In this document: in pieces, positions 1 to 14,379 of the stretch | Layout of the letters: each line of letters begins with the position of its first letter | How positions within the stretch are numbered: position 1 is the first letter of the stretch | NCBI RefSeq assembly: GCF_001718695.1 | Contig: NZ_CP013420.1 | Coordinates: 434,001-498,000 of the forward strand | From: Burkholderia ubonensis | GTDB taxonomy: Bacteria; Pseudomonadota; Gammaproteobacteria; Burkholderiales; Burkholderiaceae | Length of the DNA stretch: 64,000 bases | Direction: 5' to 3' | The notes under the pieces: model-generated | Seen by the model: the letters and a program-made list of their open reading frames with translations, nothing else | What the model was told of the DNA's origin: nothing | The model's database searches: none | Position numbers and translations under genes: made by a program

Positions 1-263
1 TGGTGTTCGCGATGTTCCAGCTGAATCCGGCCCCGTTCTGTCTGCTGGACGAGGTCGACGCACCGCTCGACGACGCGAACACCGAGCGTTTCGCGAATCT
101 CGTGCGCGCGATGTCGGACAAGACGCAGTTCCTCTTCATCTCGCACAACAAGATCGCGATGGAGATGGCGCAGCAGCTGATCGGCGTGACGATGCAGGAG
201 CAGGGCGTGTCGCGGATCGTCGCGGTGGACATGGAAACCGCCGCGGGTTTTGCCCAGAATTGA
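1..263 (+). CDS. smc: Chromosome partition protein SMC, C-terminal end (partial)
   Basis: Only the last ~87 codons are in the window; the gene enters from the left edge. What is visible is the C-terminal ATPase half-domain: a Walker B/D-loop stretch [11 protein letters not shown] followed by a stretch ending in FISHNK, the standard end of the SMC head. SMC is a cohesin-like ATPase that binds DNA and organises and segregates the chromosome. The stop lies 99 nt before the zipA start, and smc-zipA-ligA is a familiar order in Burkholderia, which supports the call. The apparent start inside the window is not the real start. Confidence 0.93.
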   Translation, partial: VFAMFQLNPAPFCLLDEVDAPLDDANTERFANLVRAMSDKTQFLFISHNKIAMEMAQQLIGVTMQEQGVSRIVAVDMETAAGFAQN

Positions 264-362
264 CGTTTACGAACCGGGTTCGCGGGCGTGCGGCACGGAG
301 CCGCCCGGCGCAATGGCGCCCCGCTTGCGAGCCCAACGAAAAAGAATCGTGATGGAGCGTGC

Positions 363-1658
363 ATGGACGAGTTGACACTCGGTTTGATCGGCGCAGGCGC
401 GGTCGTGGTGGGCGGCGTCGTGGTCTACAACGCGTGGCAGGGCGCGAAGGTGCGGCGCAGGATGCCGCGTCCGATGCCTCAGGAGACGGCGGACGCGATG
501 CACCGCCCGGAACGCGACGACGAGCTGCCGTTCATCGAGCCCGTGCGCCAGCCGGCGCGCCGCGAATCGGCGGCGCCGGACGCCGAGGCTGCAGCGGGCG
601 CAGCCGGCGCGTCGGCCGAGGCGGCGCGCGTCGAGCCGACGTTCGGTGGGGCCACCTTAGGCGGGGCCGCCTTGGGCGGCGCGGCGCCTGCCGACATGCC
701 GGCGGACCTGCAGGCCGAGGCGACGTCGGCCGACCTGCCGGTCGCCGAGACGGCCGACGATAGCGGCGCGAGCGAGCCGGTCGAGCCGGTCAAGCCTGCC
801 GAGCCGGTGCTGCCGGCCGCGACGACGATCTCCGCGGCGCCGCCCGCGGTCGTCGACCGCCGGATCGATTGCATCGTGCCGATCCGCCTCGCGTCGCCGC
901 TGCCGGGCGACAAGATCCTGCCGGTCGCGCAGCGCCTGCGCCGCGCGGGGAGCAAGCCGGTGCACATCGAAGGCAAGCCGGAAGGCGGCAACTGGGAGCT
1001 GCTGCAGAACGGCGTGCGCTACGACGAGCTGCGCGCGGCCGCGCAGCTCGCGAACCGCGGCGGCCCGCTGAACGAGCTGGAGTTCTCGGAATTCGTGACG
1101 GGCGTCCAGCAGTTCGCCGACGCGATCGACGGCGCGCCCGAATTCCCGGACATGATGGAGACGGTGTCGATGGCGCGCGAGCTCGACGGCTTCGCCGCGC
1201 AATGCGACGCGCAGCTGTTGATCAACGTGATGTCGGACGGCGCGCCGTGGTCGGCCAACTACGTGCAGGCGGTGGCGTCGCAGGACGGGCTGCTGCTGTC
1301 GCGCGACGGCACGCGCTTCGTCAAGCTCGACGCGAAGCAGAATCCGGTGTTCATGCTGCAGTTCGGCGACACCAACTTCCTGCGCGACGATCTGACCTAC
1401 AAGGGCGGCAACATGATCACGCTGGTGCTCGACGTGCCGGTCGCGGAAGAGGACATCCTGCCGTTCCGGCTGATGTGCGACTACGCGAAGTCGCTGTCCG
1501 AGCGGATCGGCGCGCGGGTGGTCGACGACCAGCGCCGGCCGCTGCCGGAATCGACGCTGCTCGCGATCGAGCAGCAACTGATGAAGCTGTACGCGAAGCT
1601 CGAGGAGGCCGGCATCCCGGCCGGCTCGCCGGTCACGCGGCGGCTGTTCAGCCAGTAA
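363..1658 (+). CDS. zipA: Cell division protein ZipA
   Basis: 431 residues. The order of parts is that of ZipA: an N-terminal membrane anchor (about residues 4-24), a long Pro/Ala/Glu-rich unstructured linker (about 30-160) and a C-terminal globular FtsZ-binding domain (about 165-420). ZipA tethers FtsZ polymers to the inner membrane during septum formation. I chose the ATG at 363 because a GGAG lies just upstream (354-357) and the anchor follows directly; an upstream start at 288 would add 25 unlikely residues. The linker contains a short repeated Gly-Ala stretch (FGGATLGG, then ALGGAA). It lies between smc and ligA on the same strand. Confidence 0.88.
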   Translation: MDELTLGLIGAGAVVVGGVVVYNAWQGAKVRRRMPRPMPQETADAMHRPERDDELPFIEPVRQPARRESAAPDAEAAAGAAGASAEAARVEPTFGGATLGGAALGGAAPADMPADLQAEATSADLPVAETADDSGASEPVEPVKPAEPVLPAATTISAAPPAVVDRRIDCIVPIRLASPLPGDKILPVAQRLRRAGSKPVHIEGKPEGGNWELLQNGVRYDELRAAAQLANRGGPLNELEFSEFVTGVQQFADAIDGAPEFPDMMETVSMARELDGFAAQCDAQLLINVMSDGAPWSANYVQAVASQDGLLLSRDGTRFVKLDAKQNPVFMLQFGDTNFLRDDLTYKGGNMITLVLDVPVAEEDILPFRLMCDYAKSLSERIGARVVDDQRRPLPESTLLAIEQQLMKLYAKLEEAGIPAGSPVTRRLFSQ

Positions 1659-1773
1659 CGCGAACCACTGGTCGCGGCGCGCGATCCGCCGCCGCGACCC
1701 GCTGCCGGCGGCTGTCGGCAGCATCGCGCGCCACGCCGTTTCCGGCCCCCGGCGCGGCGCCAAACTGAGATAA

Positions 1774-4415
<2,642 letters not shown>

Positions 4416-4456
4416 TGGGGGACGGGCGCGATCGTTCGCATTGCCCGCCGGAATGA

Positions 4457-4492
4457 GAAAAGCCCGCCGGAAGAACATCGGCGGGCTTTTTC
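4457..4492. terminator. Bidirectional intrinsic terminator between def and the pseudouridine synthase gene
   Basis: A perfect 9-bp stem AGCCCGCCG / CGGCGGGCT (4461-4469 with 4479-4487) is flanked by A's on the left and T's on the right, so it can end transcription in both directions. It sits exactly between two converging genes. Confidence 0.85.
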
Positions 4493-4535
4493 GTAACGTG
4501 CGCAGATGCGCCGCGCAGGGTCGTCGGAACCGCCG

Positions 4536-6374
4536 TCAGAACGTCTCGTCGGCCGACAGGTAGCGCCATTGCCCCTGCGGCAGCGCGCCGAGCATCACGC
4601 GGCCCATGCGCACGCGCTTGAGGCCGATCACCTCGAGGCCGACCAGCTCGCACATGCGGCGGATCTGGCGCTTCTTGCCTTCGCGCAGCACGAAGCGCAG
4701 CTGCTCGCCGTTCTGCCAGCTCACCATCGCGGGCTTCAGCGCGACGCCGTCGAGCTCGAGGCCGTGGCGCAGCTTCGCGAGCGATTCCGCCGGGAAGTGC
4801 TGGTCGATGTCGATCAGGCGCTCGCCGAAGCGCACGCGCACCAGGTATTCCTTGTCGATGTCCGACTGCTCGCCGATCAGCTGCTTCGCGATCCGGCCGT
4901 TCTGCGTCAGCACGAGCAGGCCGGTCGAATCGATGTCGAGCCGGCCGGCCGGCGCGAGCGAGTGCAGATGCTGCGGCGAGAAGCGCAGCGCCGAGCGGTC
5001 GCCGCTCCAGTGGTTCTCGCGCGTGATCAGCACGGTCGCGGGCTCGTAGCCGTCTTCCGCCTGGCCCGACACGTAGCCGACCGGCTTGTGCAGCAGGATC
5101 GTCACCTGCGCCGCTTGTGCCGCGCTGGCGCGTTCGTCGATCTCGATGCGCTGGTCGGCGCGCACCTTGGTGCCGAGCGTGTCGATGCGTTCGCCGTCGA
5201 CCAGCACCCAGCCTTTCTCGATCCATTCGTCGGCTTCGCGGCGCGAGCACAGGCCCAGTTCGGACATCCGCTTCGACAGGCGCATCAGGCCCGTTTCGTC
5301 ACCGTGATCGATGTCGGCGGCGCGGTGCTTGACCGGCTGGGTGGTTTTCAGTGCGGGGCTGCTCGTGCGGCGCTCGGTGCTGCTGCGCTCGGTGGGGCGT
5401 GCCGGGCGCGCGGGGCGGTCGCCGAAACTGCGCTTTGCGCCTGCGCCGGCATCCTTGTCGCGGTAAGGCGCGCGTGCGCCGCCTTCGGCGCCTGCGCGGC
5501 GCGGGCGTGCATCGTCATCGCGTGCGGGACGTGCGGGGCGGTCGCCGAAGCTGCGCTTCGCGCCTTCACCGGCCGCCTTGTCGCGATACGGCGCGCGTGC
5601 GCCGCCTTCGCCACCTGCGCGGCGCGGGCGATCGTCATCGCGTGCGGGACGTGCCGGGCGGTCGCCGAAGCTGCGCTTCGCGCCTTCACCGGCCGCCTTG
5701 TCGCGATATGGCGCGCGTGCGCCGCCTTCGCTACCTGCGCGGCGCGGGCGATCGTCATCGCGTGCGGGACGCGCCGGACGGTCGCCGAAGCTGCGCTTCG
5801 CATCTTCACCGGCTGCCTTGTCGCGATACGGCGCGCGTGCGCCGCCTTCGCCACCTGTGCGCCGCGGGCGATCGTCATCGCGTGCGGGACGTGCGGGGCG
5901 GTCACCGAAGCTGCGCTTGGCGCCTTCGCCGCCTGTCGTGTCGCGATACGGCGCGCGTGCGCCGCCTTCGCCACCTGCGCGGCGCGGGCGATCGTCATCG
6001 CGTGCGGGACGCGCCGGACGGTCGCCGGTCGCACGACGGTCGCCGAAGCTGCGCTTCGCGCCTTCGCCGGCATCCTTGTCGCGATACGGCGCACGCGCAC
6101 CGCCTTCGGCGCCTGCACGGCGCGGCCGCGCGTCGCCGCGCGCTGCGCCGGCGTCACGCGGCGCGCGATCCGCGCCCGGCCGTTGCGCGTCGCGCGACTC
6201 GGCGGCACGCTTGCCGGCGCCGGCCGCGGCGGGCTTCTGCGCACGCGGCGGCTTGTCGCCGGGGGCCGGCGCGGCGGGGCGCACGGCCTTGCGGGCGACG
6301 AGGCTGCCGGAACGGACGGGGGCGCGGGTCGGTGACGCCGGCCGCGGATTCTTGACGGTCAATTTGGTGCGCAT
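4536..6374 (-). CDS. RsuA/RluF-type 23S rRNA pseudouridine synthase with a repetitive N-terminal extension
   Basis: 612 residues, far longer than the ~250-300 of the family. The C-terminal ~250 residues are the enzyme: an S4 RNA-binding domain (about 363-410, MRLSKRMSELGLCSRREADE) and a catalytic domain whose nucleophile is the Asp in GRLDIDSTGLL (about residue 478), followed by GKKRQIRRMCE. It isomerises a uridine in large-subunit rRNA to pseudouridine. The S4 part and the QIRRMCE end look most like RluF, but I cannot fix the target base. Residues ~80-325 are six near-identical 40-residue units rich in Arg, Asp and Gly (unit core GGARAPYRDKAAGEGAKRSF), probably a disordered, RNA-contacting tail. 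It starts 26 nt after glnD on the same strand. Confidence 0.88.
   Translation of the reverse strand: MRTKLTVKNPRPASPTRAPVRSGSLVARKAVRPAAPAPGDKPPRAQKPAAAGAGKRAAESRDAQRPGADRAPRDAGAARGDARPRRAGAEGGARAPYRDKDAGEGAKRSFGDRRATGDRPARPARDDDRPRRAGGEGGARAPYRDTTGGEGAKRSFGDRPARPARDDDRPRRTGGEGGARAPYRDKAAGEDAKRSFGDRPARPARDDDRPRRAGSEGGARAPYRDKAAGEGAKRSFGDRPARPARDDDRPRRAGGEGGARAPYRDKAAGEGAKRSFGDRPARPARDDDARPRRAGAEGGARAPYRDKDAGAGAKRSFGDRPARPARPTERSSTERRTSSPALKTTQPVKHRAADIDHGDETGLMRLSKRMSELGLCSRREADEWIEKGWVLVDGERIDTLGTKVRADQRIEIDERASAAQAAQVTILLHKPVGYVSGQAEDGYEPATVLITRENHWSGDRSALRFSPQHLHSLAPAGRLDIDSTGLLVLTQNGRIAKQLIGEQSDIDKEYLVRVRFGERLIDIDQHFPAESLAKLRHGLELDGVALKPAMVSWQNGEQLRFVLREGKKRQIRRMCELVGLEVIGLKRVRMGRVMLGALPQGQWRYLSADETF
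5401..6135. repeat. Tandem ~120-bp repeat array inside the pseudouridine synthase gene
   Basis: Six units are visible by the recurring TCGCGATACGGCGC-like marker at 5458, 5581, 5701, 5821, 5941 and 6079, giving spacings of 123, 120, 120, 120 and 138 bp. All differ by multiples of three, so the reading frame is kept. Neighbouring units are almost identical at the DNA level. Confidence 0.95.
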
Positions 6375-6400
6375 AAACGCTGGGATACTTTCAGACTGTT

Positions 6401-8977
6401 TCAGACTGCGATCGCGCGCAGCAGCTCGGTTTCCACCTGAATCTGCAGACGGTTGCCGGAGAGGCCGGCGCCGTCGAGCAGGAAGATGTCCTCGACGCGT
6501 TCGCCGAGCGTATTGATCCGCGCCGCGTGGACGCCGACCCGGTGCTCGGCCAGCACGCGCGCGATCGAATAGAGAAGGCCCGGCCGGTCGTTGGCGGACA
6601 CGGACAGGATGTAGTACTGGCCGCGCTCGTCGGCCCGCAGGTCGACGCGCGGCGTGATCGGAAACGTCCGCGACAGTCGCGACAGCCGGCCCTTGGACGG
6701 TTCCGGCAGCGGCGCGGCCTCGGCGAGGCGCGTCGCCAGCTGCTGCTCGACGAGGTTCGCGATGTCGCGGTACTGCACGTCGTGCTCGGTTTGCGTGACG
6801 ATGAAGTTGTCGAGCGCATAGCCGTGCCGCGTCGTGCTGACGCGCGCGTCGAGCACCGACAGCCCGTTGCGGTCGAAGTACGCGCAGATGCCCGCGAACA
6901 GGTCCGCGCGGTCCTTCACGTAGACGAGCACCTGCAGCGCGTCGCCGACGGGCGACGGCCGCGCGCGCACGATCGCGGTCTCGGCGTTCACGTGCCGATA
7001 CAGCACGCGGGTCTGCCACGCGATGTCGGCGGCGTCGTGGCGCAGGAAGAAGCCGACGTCGAGCTGGTCCCACAGCGCGCGGTGCGCATCGGTGGGCACG
7101 GTCTCGAGGCGCAGCAGCGCGAGCGCCTCTTCCTGGCGCGACTTCAGTTCGGAATGCGTGTCGGGTTGCGCGCCGCCGAGCACCGCGAGCGTCGCGCGGT
7201 ACAGGTCTTCGAGCAGCTTGCCCTTCCACGTGTTCCAGACCTTCGGGCTGGTGCCGCGGATGTCCGCGACGGTCAGCAGGTAGAGCGCCGTCAGCCGGCG
7301 CTCGCTGCCGACGAGATCGGCGAAGCGCTTGACGACTTCCGGGTCGCTCGTGTCCTGCTTCTGCGCGACCTGGCTCATCGTCAGGTGATGCTGGACCAAC
7401 CAGACGATCAGCGCGGCATCGTCGCCGGCGACGCCGTGCTCGCGGCAGAAGCGCCGCGCGTCGGCCATCCCGAGCGTCGAGTGATCGCCGCCGCGGCCCT
7501 TCGCGATGTCGTGGAACAGCGCCGCGATGTACAACACCCACGGCCGCTCGAAGTTGCCGATCAGCTGGCTGCAGAACGGATATTCGTGCGCATGCTCGGC
7601 GACCGCGAAGCGGCGGATGTTGCGCAGCACCATCAGGATGTGCTGGTCGACCGTGTACACGTGATACAGGTCGTGCTGCATCTGGCCGACGATGCGGCGG
7701 AAATTCAGCAGATAGCGGCCGAGCACGCTCGTCTGGTTCATCAGCCGGAACGCATGCGTGATGCCTTCGGGCTGCTGCAGGATCTGCATGAACGTGCGGC
7801 GGTTCTGCGGATCGCGCCGCCACGCGTTGTTCATGATCTCGCGCGAGTTGTACAGCGCCCGCAGCGTGCGCGCGGACAGGCCCTTCACGCCGCGCGTCGT
7901 CTCGTAGAGCAGGAATGCCTCGAGGATCGCGTCCGGATGGCGCTCGAACACGTCGTCGTCGACGATCTCGAGCATCCCCTGCTTCTCGACGAAGCGCTCG
8001 GGCGACAGCACGCGCGTGATGCCGCTCGTGGCCGGGAACAGCTGGGCCTCGATGTTCTGGATCAGGATCGTCGCGAGCTGCGTGACGGCCTTCGCGGCCC
8101 AGTAGTAGCGGCGCATCAGCTGCTCGCTCGCGCGCTTCGCGGGCGTCGGCCGGTAGCCGAAGCTTTCGGCCGCCTGGGTCTGCAGGTCGAACACGAGCAT
8201 GTCCTGGCGGCGCCCGGCGATCACGTGCAGCCGCGCGCGCAGCGTCTTCAGGAAGCCTTCGTTGCGGCGCAGCTCGCGCGCTTCGCGCTCGGTGATGAGG
8301 CCGCGCGTGTCGAGCTCGCGCCAGCTGCTGCCGAAGCCGGCCGCGCGCGCGATCCACAGGATCGTCTGCAGGTCGCGCAGCCCGCCCGGGCTTTCCTTCA
8401 CGTTCGGCTCGAGGCTGTACGGCGTGTCCTGGCTCTTCGCGTGGCGCTGGCGCATCTCGAGCACCTTCGCGGTGAAGAACGCGCGCGCGTCGAGCGCCTC
8501 GTGGTAGCGCACCGTGAAGCGCTCGAACAGCGCGGTGCTGCCGACGATGCGGCGCGCTTCCAGCAGCGAGGTCTGCACCGTGACGTCCTGCGACGCCTCC
8601 TCGATGCATTGCGCGACCGTGCGCACGCTGCTGCCGATCTCGAGGCCGAGATCCCAGGCCATGCCGATGAAGCGCTCGATCCGGGCGTCGAGTTCGGCGG
8701 CATGCCCGTCGGGCAGCAGCACGAGGATGTCGACGTCGGAATAGGGGGCCAGCTCGCCGCGCCCGTAGCCGCCGACCGCGACGAGCGCGAGCGTCGCGGG
8801 CAGCCCGCAGTCGTCCCAGACACGCTTGAGCGCATCGTCGGTGGCCTTCGACAGCGCGTGCATCAGCGACGCGACGTTGGTCGCGCTGCGAAAGCGCGCG
8901 AGCAGGTCGGCCTTTGCGGCCTTGAATTCGGCGCGCCGCGAGAGCGCTTCGGTCGAGGGGGCGGCGTGAGCGCTCAT
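6401..8977 (-). CDS. glnD: Bifunctional uridylyltransferase / uridylyl-removing enzyme GlnD
   Basis: 858 residues, normal for GlnD. It senses glutamine and adds or removes UMP on the PII proteins (GlnB/GlnK), setting nitrogen assimilation. The nucleotidyltransferase domain shows [15 protein letters not shown] (about residues 68-82), with the metal-binding aspartates in SDVD. An HD phosphohydrolase domain follows (about 430-560, [12 protein letters not shown]), and two ACT domains end the protein (about 700-858). It lies between map (36-nt gap upstream) and the pseudouridine synthase (26-nt gap downstream) on the same strand, so the three probably share a transcript. Confidence 0.97.
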   Translation of the reverse strand: MSAHAAPSTEALSRRAEFKAAKADLLARFRSATNVASLMHALSKATDDALKRVWDDCGLPATLALVAVGGYGRGELAPYSDVDILVLLPDGHAAELDARIERFIGMAWDLGLEIGSSVRTVAQCIEEASQDVTVQTSLLEARRIVGSTALFERFTVRYHEALDARAFFTAKVLEMRQRHAKSQDTPYSLEPNVKESPGGLRDLQTILWIARAAGFGSSWRELDTRGLITEREARELRRNEGFLKTLRARLHVIAGRRQDMLVFDLQTQAAESFGYRPTPAKRASEQLMRRYYWAAKAVTQLATILIQNIEAQLFPATSGITRVLSPERFVEKQGMLEIVDDDVFERHPDAILEAFLLYETTRGVKGLSARTLRALYNSREIMNNAWRRDPQNRRTFMQILQQPEGITHAFRLMNQTSVLGRYLLNFRRIVGQMQHDLYHVYTVDQHILMVLRNIRRFAVAEHAHEYPFCSQLIGNFERPWVLYIAALFHDIAKGRGGDHSTLGMADARRFCREHGVAGDDAALIVWLVQHHLTMSQVAQKQDTSDPEVVKRFADLVGSERRLTALYLLTVADIRGTSPKVWNTWKGKLLEDLYRATLAVLGGAQPDTHSELKSRQEEALALLRLETVPTDAHRALWDQLDVGFFLRHDAADIAWQTRVLYRHVNAETAIVRARPSPVGDALQVLVYVKDRADLFAGICAYFDRNGLSVLDARVSTTRHGYALDNFIVTQTEHDVQYRDIANLVEQQLATRLAEAAPLPEPSKGRLSRLSRTFPITPRVDLRADERGQYYILSVSANDRPGLLYSIARVLAEHRVGVHAARINTLGERVEDIFLLDGAGLSGNRLQIQVETELLRAIAV

Positions 8978-9013
8978 GGGCGGCGGATCAGAAGCGGGCG
9001 GGCGCGGACGCGC

Positions 9014-9829
9014 TCACGCCGCCGGGGTCGAATGGGCGAAGACGGGGCGCTCGGGCGAGCCGGCGGACACGGTCAGCACGTCGTAGCCGGTGTCGGTGAC
9101 GAGCACGGTGTGCTCCCACTGCGCGGACAGGCTGCGGTCGCGCGTCTTGACCGTCCACTGGTCGGGCATCGTGCGGATGTCGCGCTTGCCGGCGTTGATC
9201 ATCGGCTCGATCGTGAAGATCATGCCCGGCTTCAGTTCGACGCCGGTGCCCGGACGGCCGTAGTGGACGACCTGCGGATCCTCGTGAAACACCGTGCCGA
9301 TGCCGTGGCCGCAGTACTCGCGCACGACGCTGTAGCCCTGCGCTTCCGCGTGCTTCTGGATCGCGTGGCCGATGTCGCCGAGGTGCGCGCCCGGCTTGAC
9401 CTGGTCGATGCCGAGCCACATGCACTCGTAGGTGGTCTGCACGAGGCGCTTCGCGAGGATCGAGCCCTCGCCGACGATGAACATCCGGCTCGTGTCGCCG
9501 AAGTAGCCATCCTTGATCACGGTGACGTCGATGTTCAGCGCGTCGCCGTTCTTGAGCACCTTGTCGCCCGGGATGCCGTGGCAGATCACGTCGTTGACGG
9601 AAATGCAGCACGACGCCGGGTAGGGCGGGTAGCCGGGCGGCTGGTAGTTCAGCGTCGCGGGAACCGTGCCCTGCACGTCGACCATGTAGTTGTGGCAGAG
9701 GCGGTCGAGTTCGGCGGTCGTGATGCCCGCGACGACGTGCGGGGTGAGGTAGTCGAGCACTTCGCTCGCCAGACGGCAGGCGACGCGCATCTGCGCGATA
9801 TCGTGTTCGTTTTTGAGCGTAATAGCCAT
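9014..9829 (-). CDS. map: Methionine aminopeptidase, type I
   Basis: 271 residues. The enzyme removes the initiator methionine after deformylation. The pita-bread metallopeptidase fold is shown by the ligand stretch NIDVTVIKDGYFGDTS (about 96-111, two Asp), GHGIGTVFHEDP (about 173-184, His) and the C-terminal Glu ligands near FTIEPMI and WEHTV. It is transcribed away from rpsB, the standard map/rpsB divergent arrangement of proteobacteria. The start has the conserved MAITLKNEHDI opening. Confidence 0.97.
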   Translation of the reverse strand: MAITLKNEHDIAQMRVACRLASEVLDYLTPHVVAGITTAELDRLCHNYMVDVQGTVPATLNYQPPGYPPYPASCCISVNDVICHGIPGDKVLKNGDALNIDVTVIKDGYFGDTSRMFIVGEGSILAKRLVQTTYECMWLGIDQVKPGAHLGDIGHAIQKHAEAQGYSVVREYCGHGIGTVFHEDPQVVHYGRPGTGVELKPGMIFTIEPMINAGKRDIRTMPDQWTVKTRDRSLSAQWEHTVLVTDTGYDVLTVSAGSPERPVFAHSTPAA

Positions 9830-9967
9830 CGGGGTGTGCCTGGAAAGCGGTGAATTGACGGATTATCGCACCTTATGCCGGGCGTCGCAGCCCCGGCGGC
9901 CGCGCGGATGCGGGTTTTTGCGGATTGTCGCGGGCACCGCCGCCGGCCCGGCAAAGTGTCGGGCGAC

Positions 9968-9997
9968 TTGAGAGCGTACCACTCGGCATGCTATACT
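9968..9997 (+). promoter_or_regulatory. Sigma-70 promoter for rpsB
   Basis: TTGAGA (9968-9973) and TATACT (9992-9997) are separated by 18 bp. This gives a transcript start near 10004 and a leader of about 208 nt before rpsB. Inferred from sequence only. Confidence 0.7.
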
Positions 9998-10211
9998 CTT
10001 TGGCTAAGTCGACACTCAAATGCGTCGCATGTCCCAAGCTGGGCGGCGTTTTGCAGTGAAAGGCTTGCGGCACGCGCATCTTCGTTTCGCGCGTGCCGAA
10101 TCGCAAGCCGGCGCAACCAGGGTGCCGGCCGCGCGAAACGGAAAGCCTGCGGGCCCGTTCGTGCGGCGGTACGGCAGCCGGCTTAAGACCCAACCCTCGT
10201 GGAGAATTTAC
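9998..10211 (+). promoter_or_regulatory. Structured 5' leader of rpsB
   Basis: About 210 nt without a gene. It contains a strong hairpin: GGCTTGCG (10062-10069) pairs with CGCAAGCC (10102-10109), and GCACGCGC (10070-10077) pairs with GCGCGTGC (10089-10096), with a 5-nt bulge on the 3' side and an 11-nt loop. In E. coli and relatives the rpsB leader is a target for autogenous repression by S2; the position and structure fit such a role, but the specific fold here is my inference. Confidence 0.5.
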
Positions 10212-10955
10212 ATGGCAGTTACGATGCGCCAAATGCTGGAAGCGGGTGTCCACTTCGGTCACCAGACCCGTTTCTGGAACCCGAAGATGGCACCGTTCAT
10301 TTTCGGTCACCGCAACAAGATTCACATCATCAACCTCGAAAAGACGCTGCCGATGTTCAACGACGCACAGAAGTACGTGCGTCAGCTGGCGGCGAACCGC
10401 GGCACGATCCTGTTCGTCGGCACGAAGCGCCAGTCGCGCGACACGATCGCGCAGGAAGCGCAGCGCGCAGGCATGCCGTACGTCAACGCACGCTGGCTCG
10501 GCGGCATGATGACCAACTTCAAGACGCTGAAGGTTTCGATCAAGCGCCTGAAGGACATGGAAGCGGCGGTCGAGGCAGGCGAGCTCGAGAAGATGAGCAA
10601 GAAGGAAGCGCTGCTGTTCGAGCGTGAAATCGCCAAGCTGCAGAAGTCGATCGGCGGCGTGAAGGACATGGGCGGCATTCCGGACGCGATCTTCGTCGTC
10701 GACGTCGGCTACCACAAGATTGCCGTCACCGAAGCGAACAAGCTGGGCGTGCCGGTCATCGCCGTGGTCGATACGAACCACTCGCCGGAAGGCGTGGACT
10801 ACGTGATCCCGGGTAACGACGACTCGAGCAAGGCAGTCGCGCTGTACGCGGAAGGCGTGGCCGACGCGATCCTCGAAGGCCGTGCGAACGCGGTCAACGA
10901 AGTGGTCCAGGCAGTGCGCGGCGGCGACGACGAGTACGTCGAGGAAAACGCGTAA
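10212..10955 (+). CDS. rpsB: 30S ribosomal protein S2
   Basis: 247 residues, normal length for S2. S2 joins the small subunit late in assembly, on the back of the head-body junction, and needs S1. The N-terminus [18 protein letters not shown] and the [15 protein letters not shown] and NHSPEGVDY stretches are typical. The ATG at 10212 follows a GGAGA at 10201-10205. A terminator-like hairpin stands between it and tsf, so rpsB can be made in excess of EF-Ts. Confidence 0.98.
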   Translation: MAVTMRQMLEAGVHFGHQTRFWNPKMAPFIFGHRNKIHIINLEKTLPMFNDAQKYVRQLAANRGTILFVGTKRQSRDTIAQEAQRAGMPYVNARWLGGMMTNFKTLKVSIKRLKDMEAAVEAGELEKMSKKEALLFEREIAKLQKSIGGVKDMGGIPDAIFVVDVGYHKIAVTEANKLGVPVIAVVDTNHSPEGVDYVIPGNDDSSKAVALYAEGVADAILEGRANAVNEVVQAVRGGDDEYVEENA

Positions 10956-10973
10956 CTGGCCCCGAGCCGGCGC

Positions 10974-11006
10974 AAAAAGGGGGCTCTCAACAGGCCCCCT
11001 TTTTTT
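10974..11006 (+). terminator. Intrinsic terminator / attenuator between rpsB and tsf
   Basis: Stem AAAAAGGGGGC (10974-10984) with GCCCCCTTTTT (10994-11004), a 9-nt loop, and seven T's (11000-11006). It ends or reduces transcription after rpsB. Confidence 0.85.
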
Positions 11007-11117
11007 AAGCTTGTGCGCCGGACCTGAACGCGCCGAATCGGCGCGGGTCCGGAAACGAATCTCGGCCGTTCGCGTCCAAGCGGGCGGCGTTGTGAATACA
11101 GACTCAAGGAGCGAATG

Positions 11118-12870
<1,753 letters not shown>

Positions 12871-12986
12871 ACTCCCGCGGATGCGGGCGACCGGTTGGGA
12901 CGCCCGCGCGGCGCCGCTGCGCACGCGACGAGTTGCGCACGCGACGAGTCCGCGTTCATTGAAGATTTGAAGGTTCGGAGGTTGAA

Positions 12987-13547
12987 ATGAGTGTCGCTGA
13001 TGTCAAGAAGGGCGTAGAGCAGAAGATGCAGCGCTCGATCGAAGCGTTCAAGAACGATCTGGCGAAGATCCGCACGGGCCGTGCGCACACGGGCCTGCTT
13101 GATCACGTGCAGGTCGACTACTACGGCTCGATGGTGCCGATCTCGCAGGTGGCCAACCTGACGCTCGTCGACGCGCGCACGATCGGCGTGCAGCCGTGGG
13201 AAAAGAACATGGTCGCGAAGGTCGAGAAGGCGATCCGCGAAGCCGACCTGGGCCTGAACCCGGCGACGTCGGGCGACCTGATCCGCGTGCCGATGCCGCC
13301 GCTGACGGAAGAGCGCCGCCGCGAGCTGACGAAGGTCGTCAAGAGCGAAGGCGAGACCGCGAAGGTGGCGATCCGCAACCTGCGCCGCGACGCGAACGAG
13401 CAGCTGAAGAAGCTGGTCAAGGACAAGGAAATCTCGGAAGACGACGAGCGCCGCGCGGGCGACGACGTGCAGAAGCTGACCGACAAGCACGTGACCGAAA
13501 TCGACAAGCTCGTGCAGAGCAAGGAAGCGGAGATCATGACGGTCTGA
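12987..13547 (+). CDS. frr: Ribosome recycling factor
   Basis: 186 residues, exactly the family length. With EF-G it splits post-termination ribosomes. The sequence is mostly the long coiled three-helix bundle, with the conserved [13 protein letters not shown] near residue 25-37 and the C-terminal helix ending [15 protein letters not shown] good ribosome-binding site (CGGAGG, about 12977-12982) precedes the ATG. It follows pyrH and precedes uppS. Confidence 0.97.
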   Translation: MSVADVKKGVEQKMQRSIEAFKNDLAKIRTGRAHTGLLDHVQVDYYGSMVPISQVANLTLVDARTIGVQPWEKNMVAKVEKAIREADLGLNPATSGDLIRVPMPPLTEERRRELTKVVKSEGETAKVAIRNLRRDANEQLKKLVKDKEISEDDERRAGDDVQKLTDKHVTEIDKLVQSKEAEIMTV

Positions 13548-13596
13548 CCGTCGTTCTCGCGTACCGCCTTCTTCCCGCATTACTGTCTCAACGGCC

Positions 13597-14379
13597 ATGA
13601 CTTATACCAGCTCTACCGTTCGCGTGCCTGACGTCGGCGCCGTGCCGCGTCACATCGCGATCATCATGGACGGCAATGGCCGTTGGGCGACCGAACGCCG
13701 CCTGCCTCGCGTCGCGGGGCATACGCGCGGCGTCGACGCCGTGCGGGCGGTGGTCGAGGGCTGCGCGCGCGTCGGCGTCGAATACCTGACGCTGTTCGCG
13801 TTCAGCTCGGAGAACTGGCGGCGGCCGACCGACGAAGTGTCGTTCCTGATGCGGCTGTTCATCACCGCGCTGGAGCGCGAGGTCGGCAAGCTGCATGCGA
13901 ACGGGATCCGCCTGCGCGTCGTCGGCGATCTCGACCGCTTCGAGCCGCGGATCCAGGCGCTGATCCGCCGCGCCGAAACCAAGACGGCGCGCAACACGCG
14001 CCTCACGCTCACCATCGCCGCGAACTACGGCGGCCGGTGGGACATCCTGCAAGCGACCCGCAAGCTCGTCGAGCAGGCCGCGCGCGAGGGCCGCGAGGTG
14101 GAAGTCAGCGAAGACAGCTTCGCGCCCCACCTGGCGATGGCCTATGCGCCGGAGCCCGACCTGTTCATCCGCACCGGCGGCGAACAGCGCATCAGCAACT
14201 TCCTGCTGTGGCAGCTCGCGTACACCGAATTCTATTTCACCGACAAATTCTGGCCGGACTTCGACGGCGCGGCGCTGACCGATGCGCTGGCGTCGTACAC
14301 CGATCGCGAACGCCGCTTCGGCCGCACGAGCGCCCAGCTCGAGCCGCAATCCCAGAACGCCGATTCCCTTTCATGCTGA
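13597..14379 (+). CDS. uppS: Undecaprenyl diphosphate synthase (cis-prenyltransferase)
   Basis: 260 residues. It condenses isopentenyl diphosphate units onto farnesyl diphosphate to give the C55 carrier lipid used in peptidoglycan and O-antigen synthesis. The catalytic Asp is in [10 protein letters not shown] (about residues 22-31). [11 protein letters not shown] and the Mg/phosphate-binding [19 protein letters not shown] region are also present. Its last seven bases overlap the cdsA start, pointing to translational coupling. Confidence 0.97.
   Translation: MTYTSSTVRVPDVGAVPRHIAIIMDGNGRWATERRLPRVAGHTRGVDAVRAVVEGCARVGVEYLTLFAFSSENWRRPTDEVSFLMRLFITALEREVGKLHANGIRLRVVGDLDRFEPRIQALIRRAETKTARNTRLTLTIAANYGGRWDILQATRKLVEQAAREGREVEVSEDSFAPHLAMAYAPEPDLFIRTGGEQRISNFLLWQLAYTEFYFTDKFWPDFDGAALTDALASYTDRERRFGRTSAQLEPQSQNADSLSC

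Noticed and set aside
4536..8609. A 1,357-codon open frame running through the pseudouridine synthase gene and into glnD
   Set aside because: Only the part from 6374 down is a protein I recognise. The remainder is an out-of-frame reading of glnD, which is itself clearly coding in another frame.
6527..9853. An 1,108-codon open frame opposite glnD and map
   Set aside because: High GC makes long antisense frames common. It has Arg/Asp/Val-rich, low-complexity content, no motif, and covers two certain genes.
11115..11117. First of two adjacent ATGs as the tsf start
   Set aside because: It lies only 3 nt from the ribosome-binding site; the second ATG has normal spacing and gives the usual MAAITASMV start.
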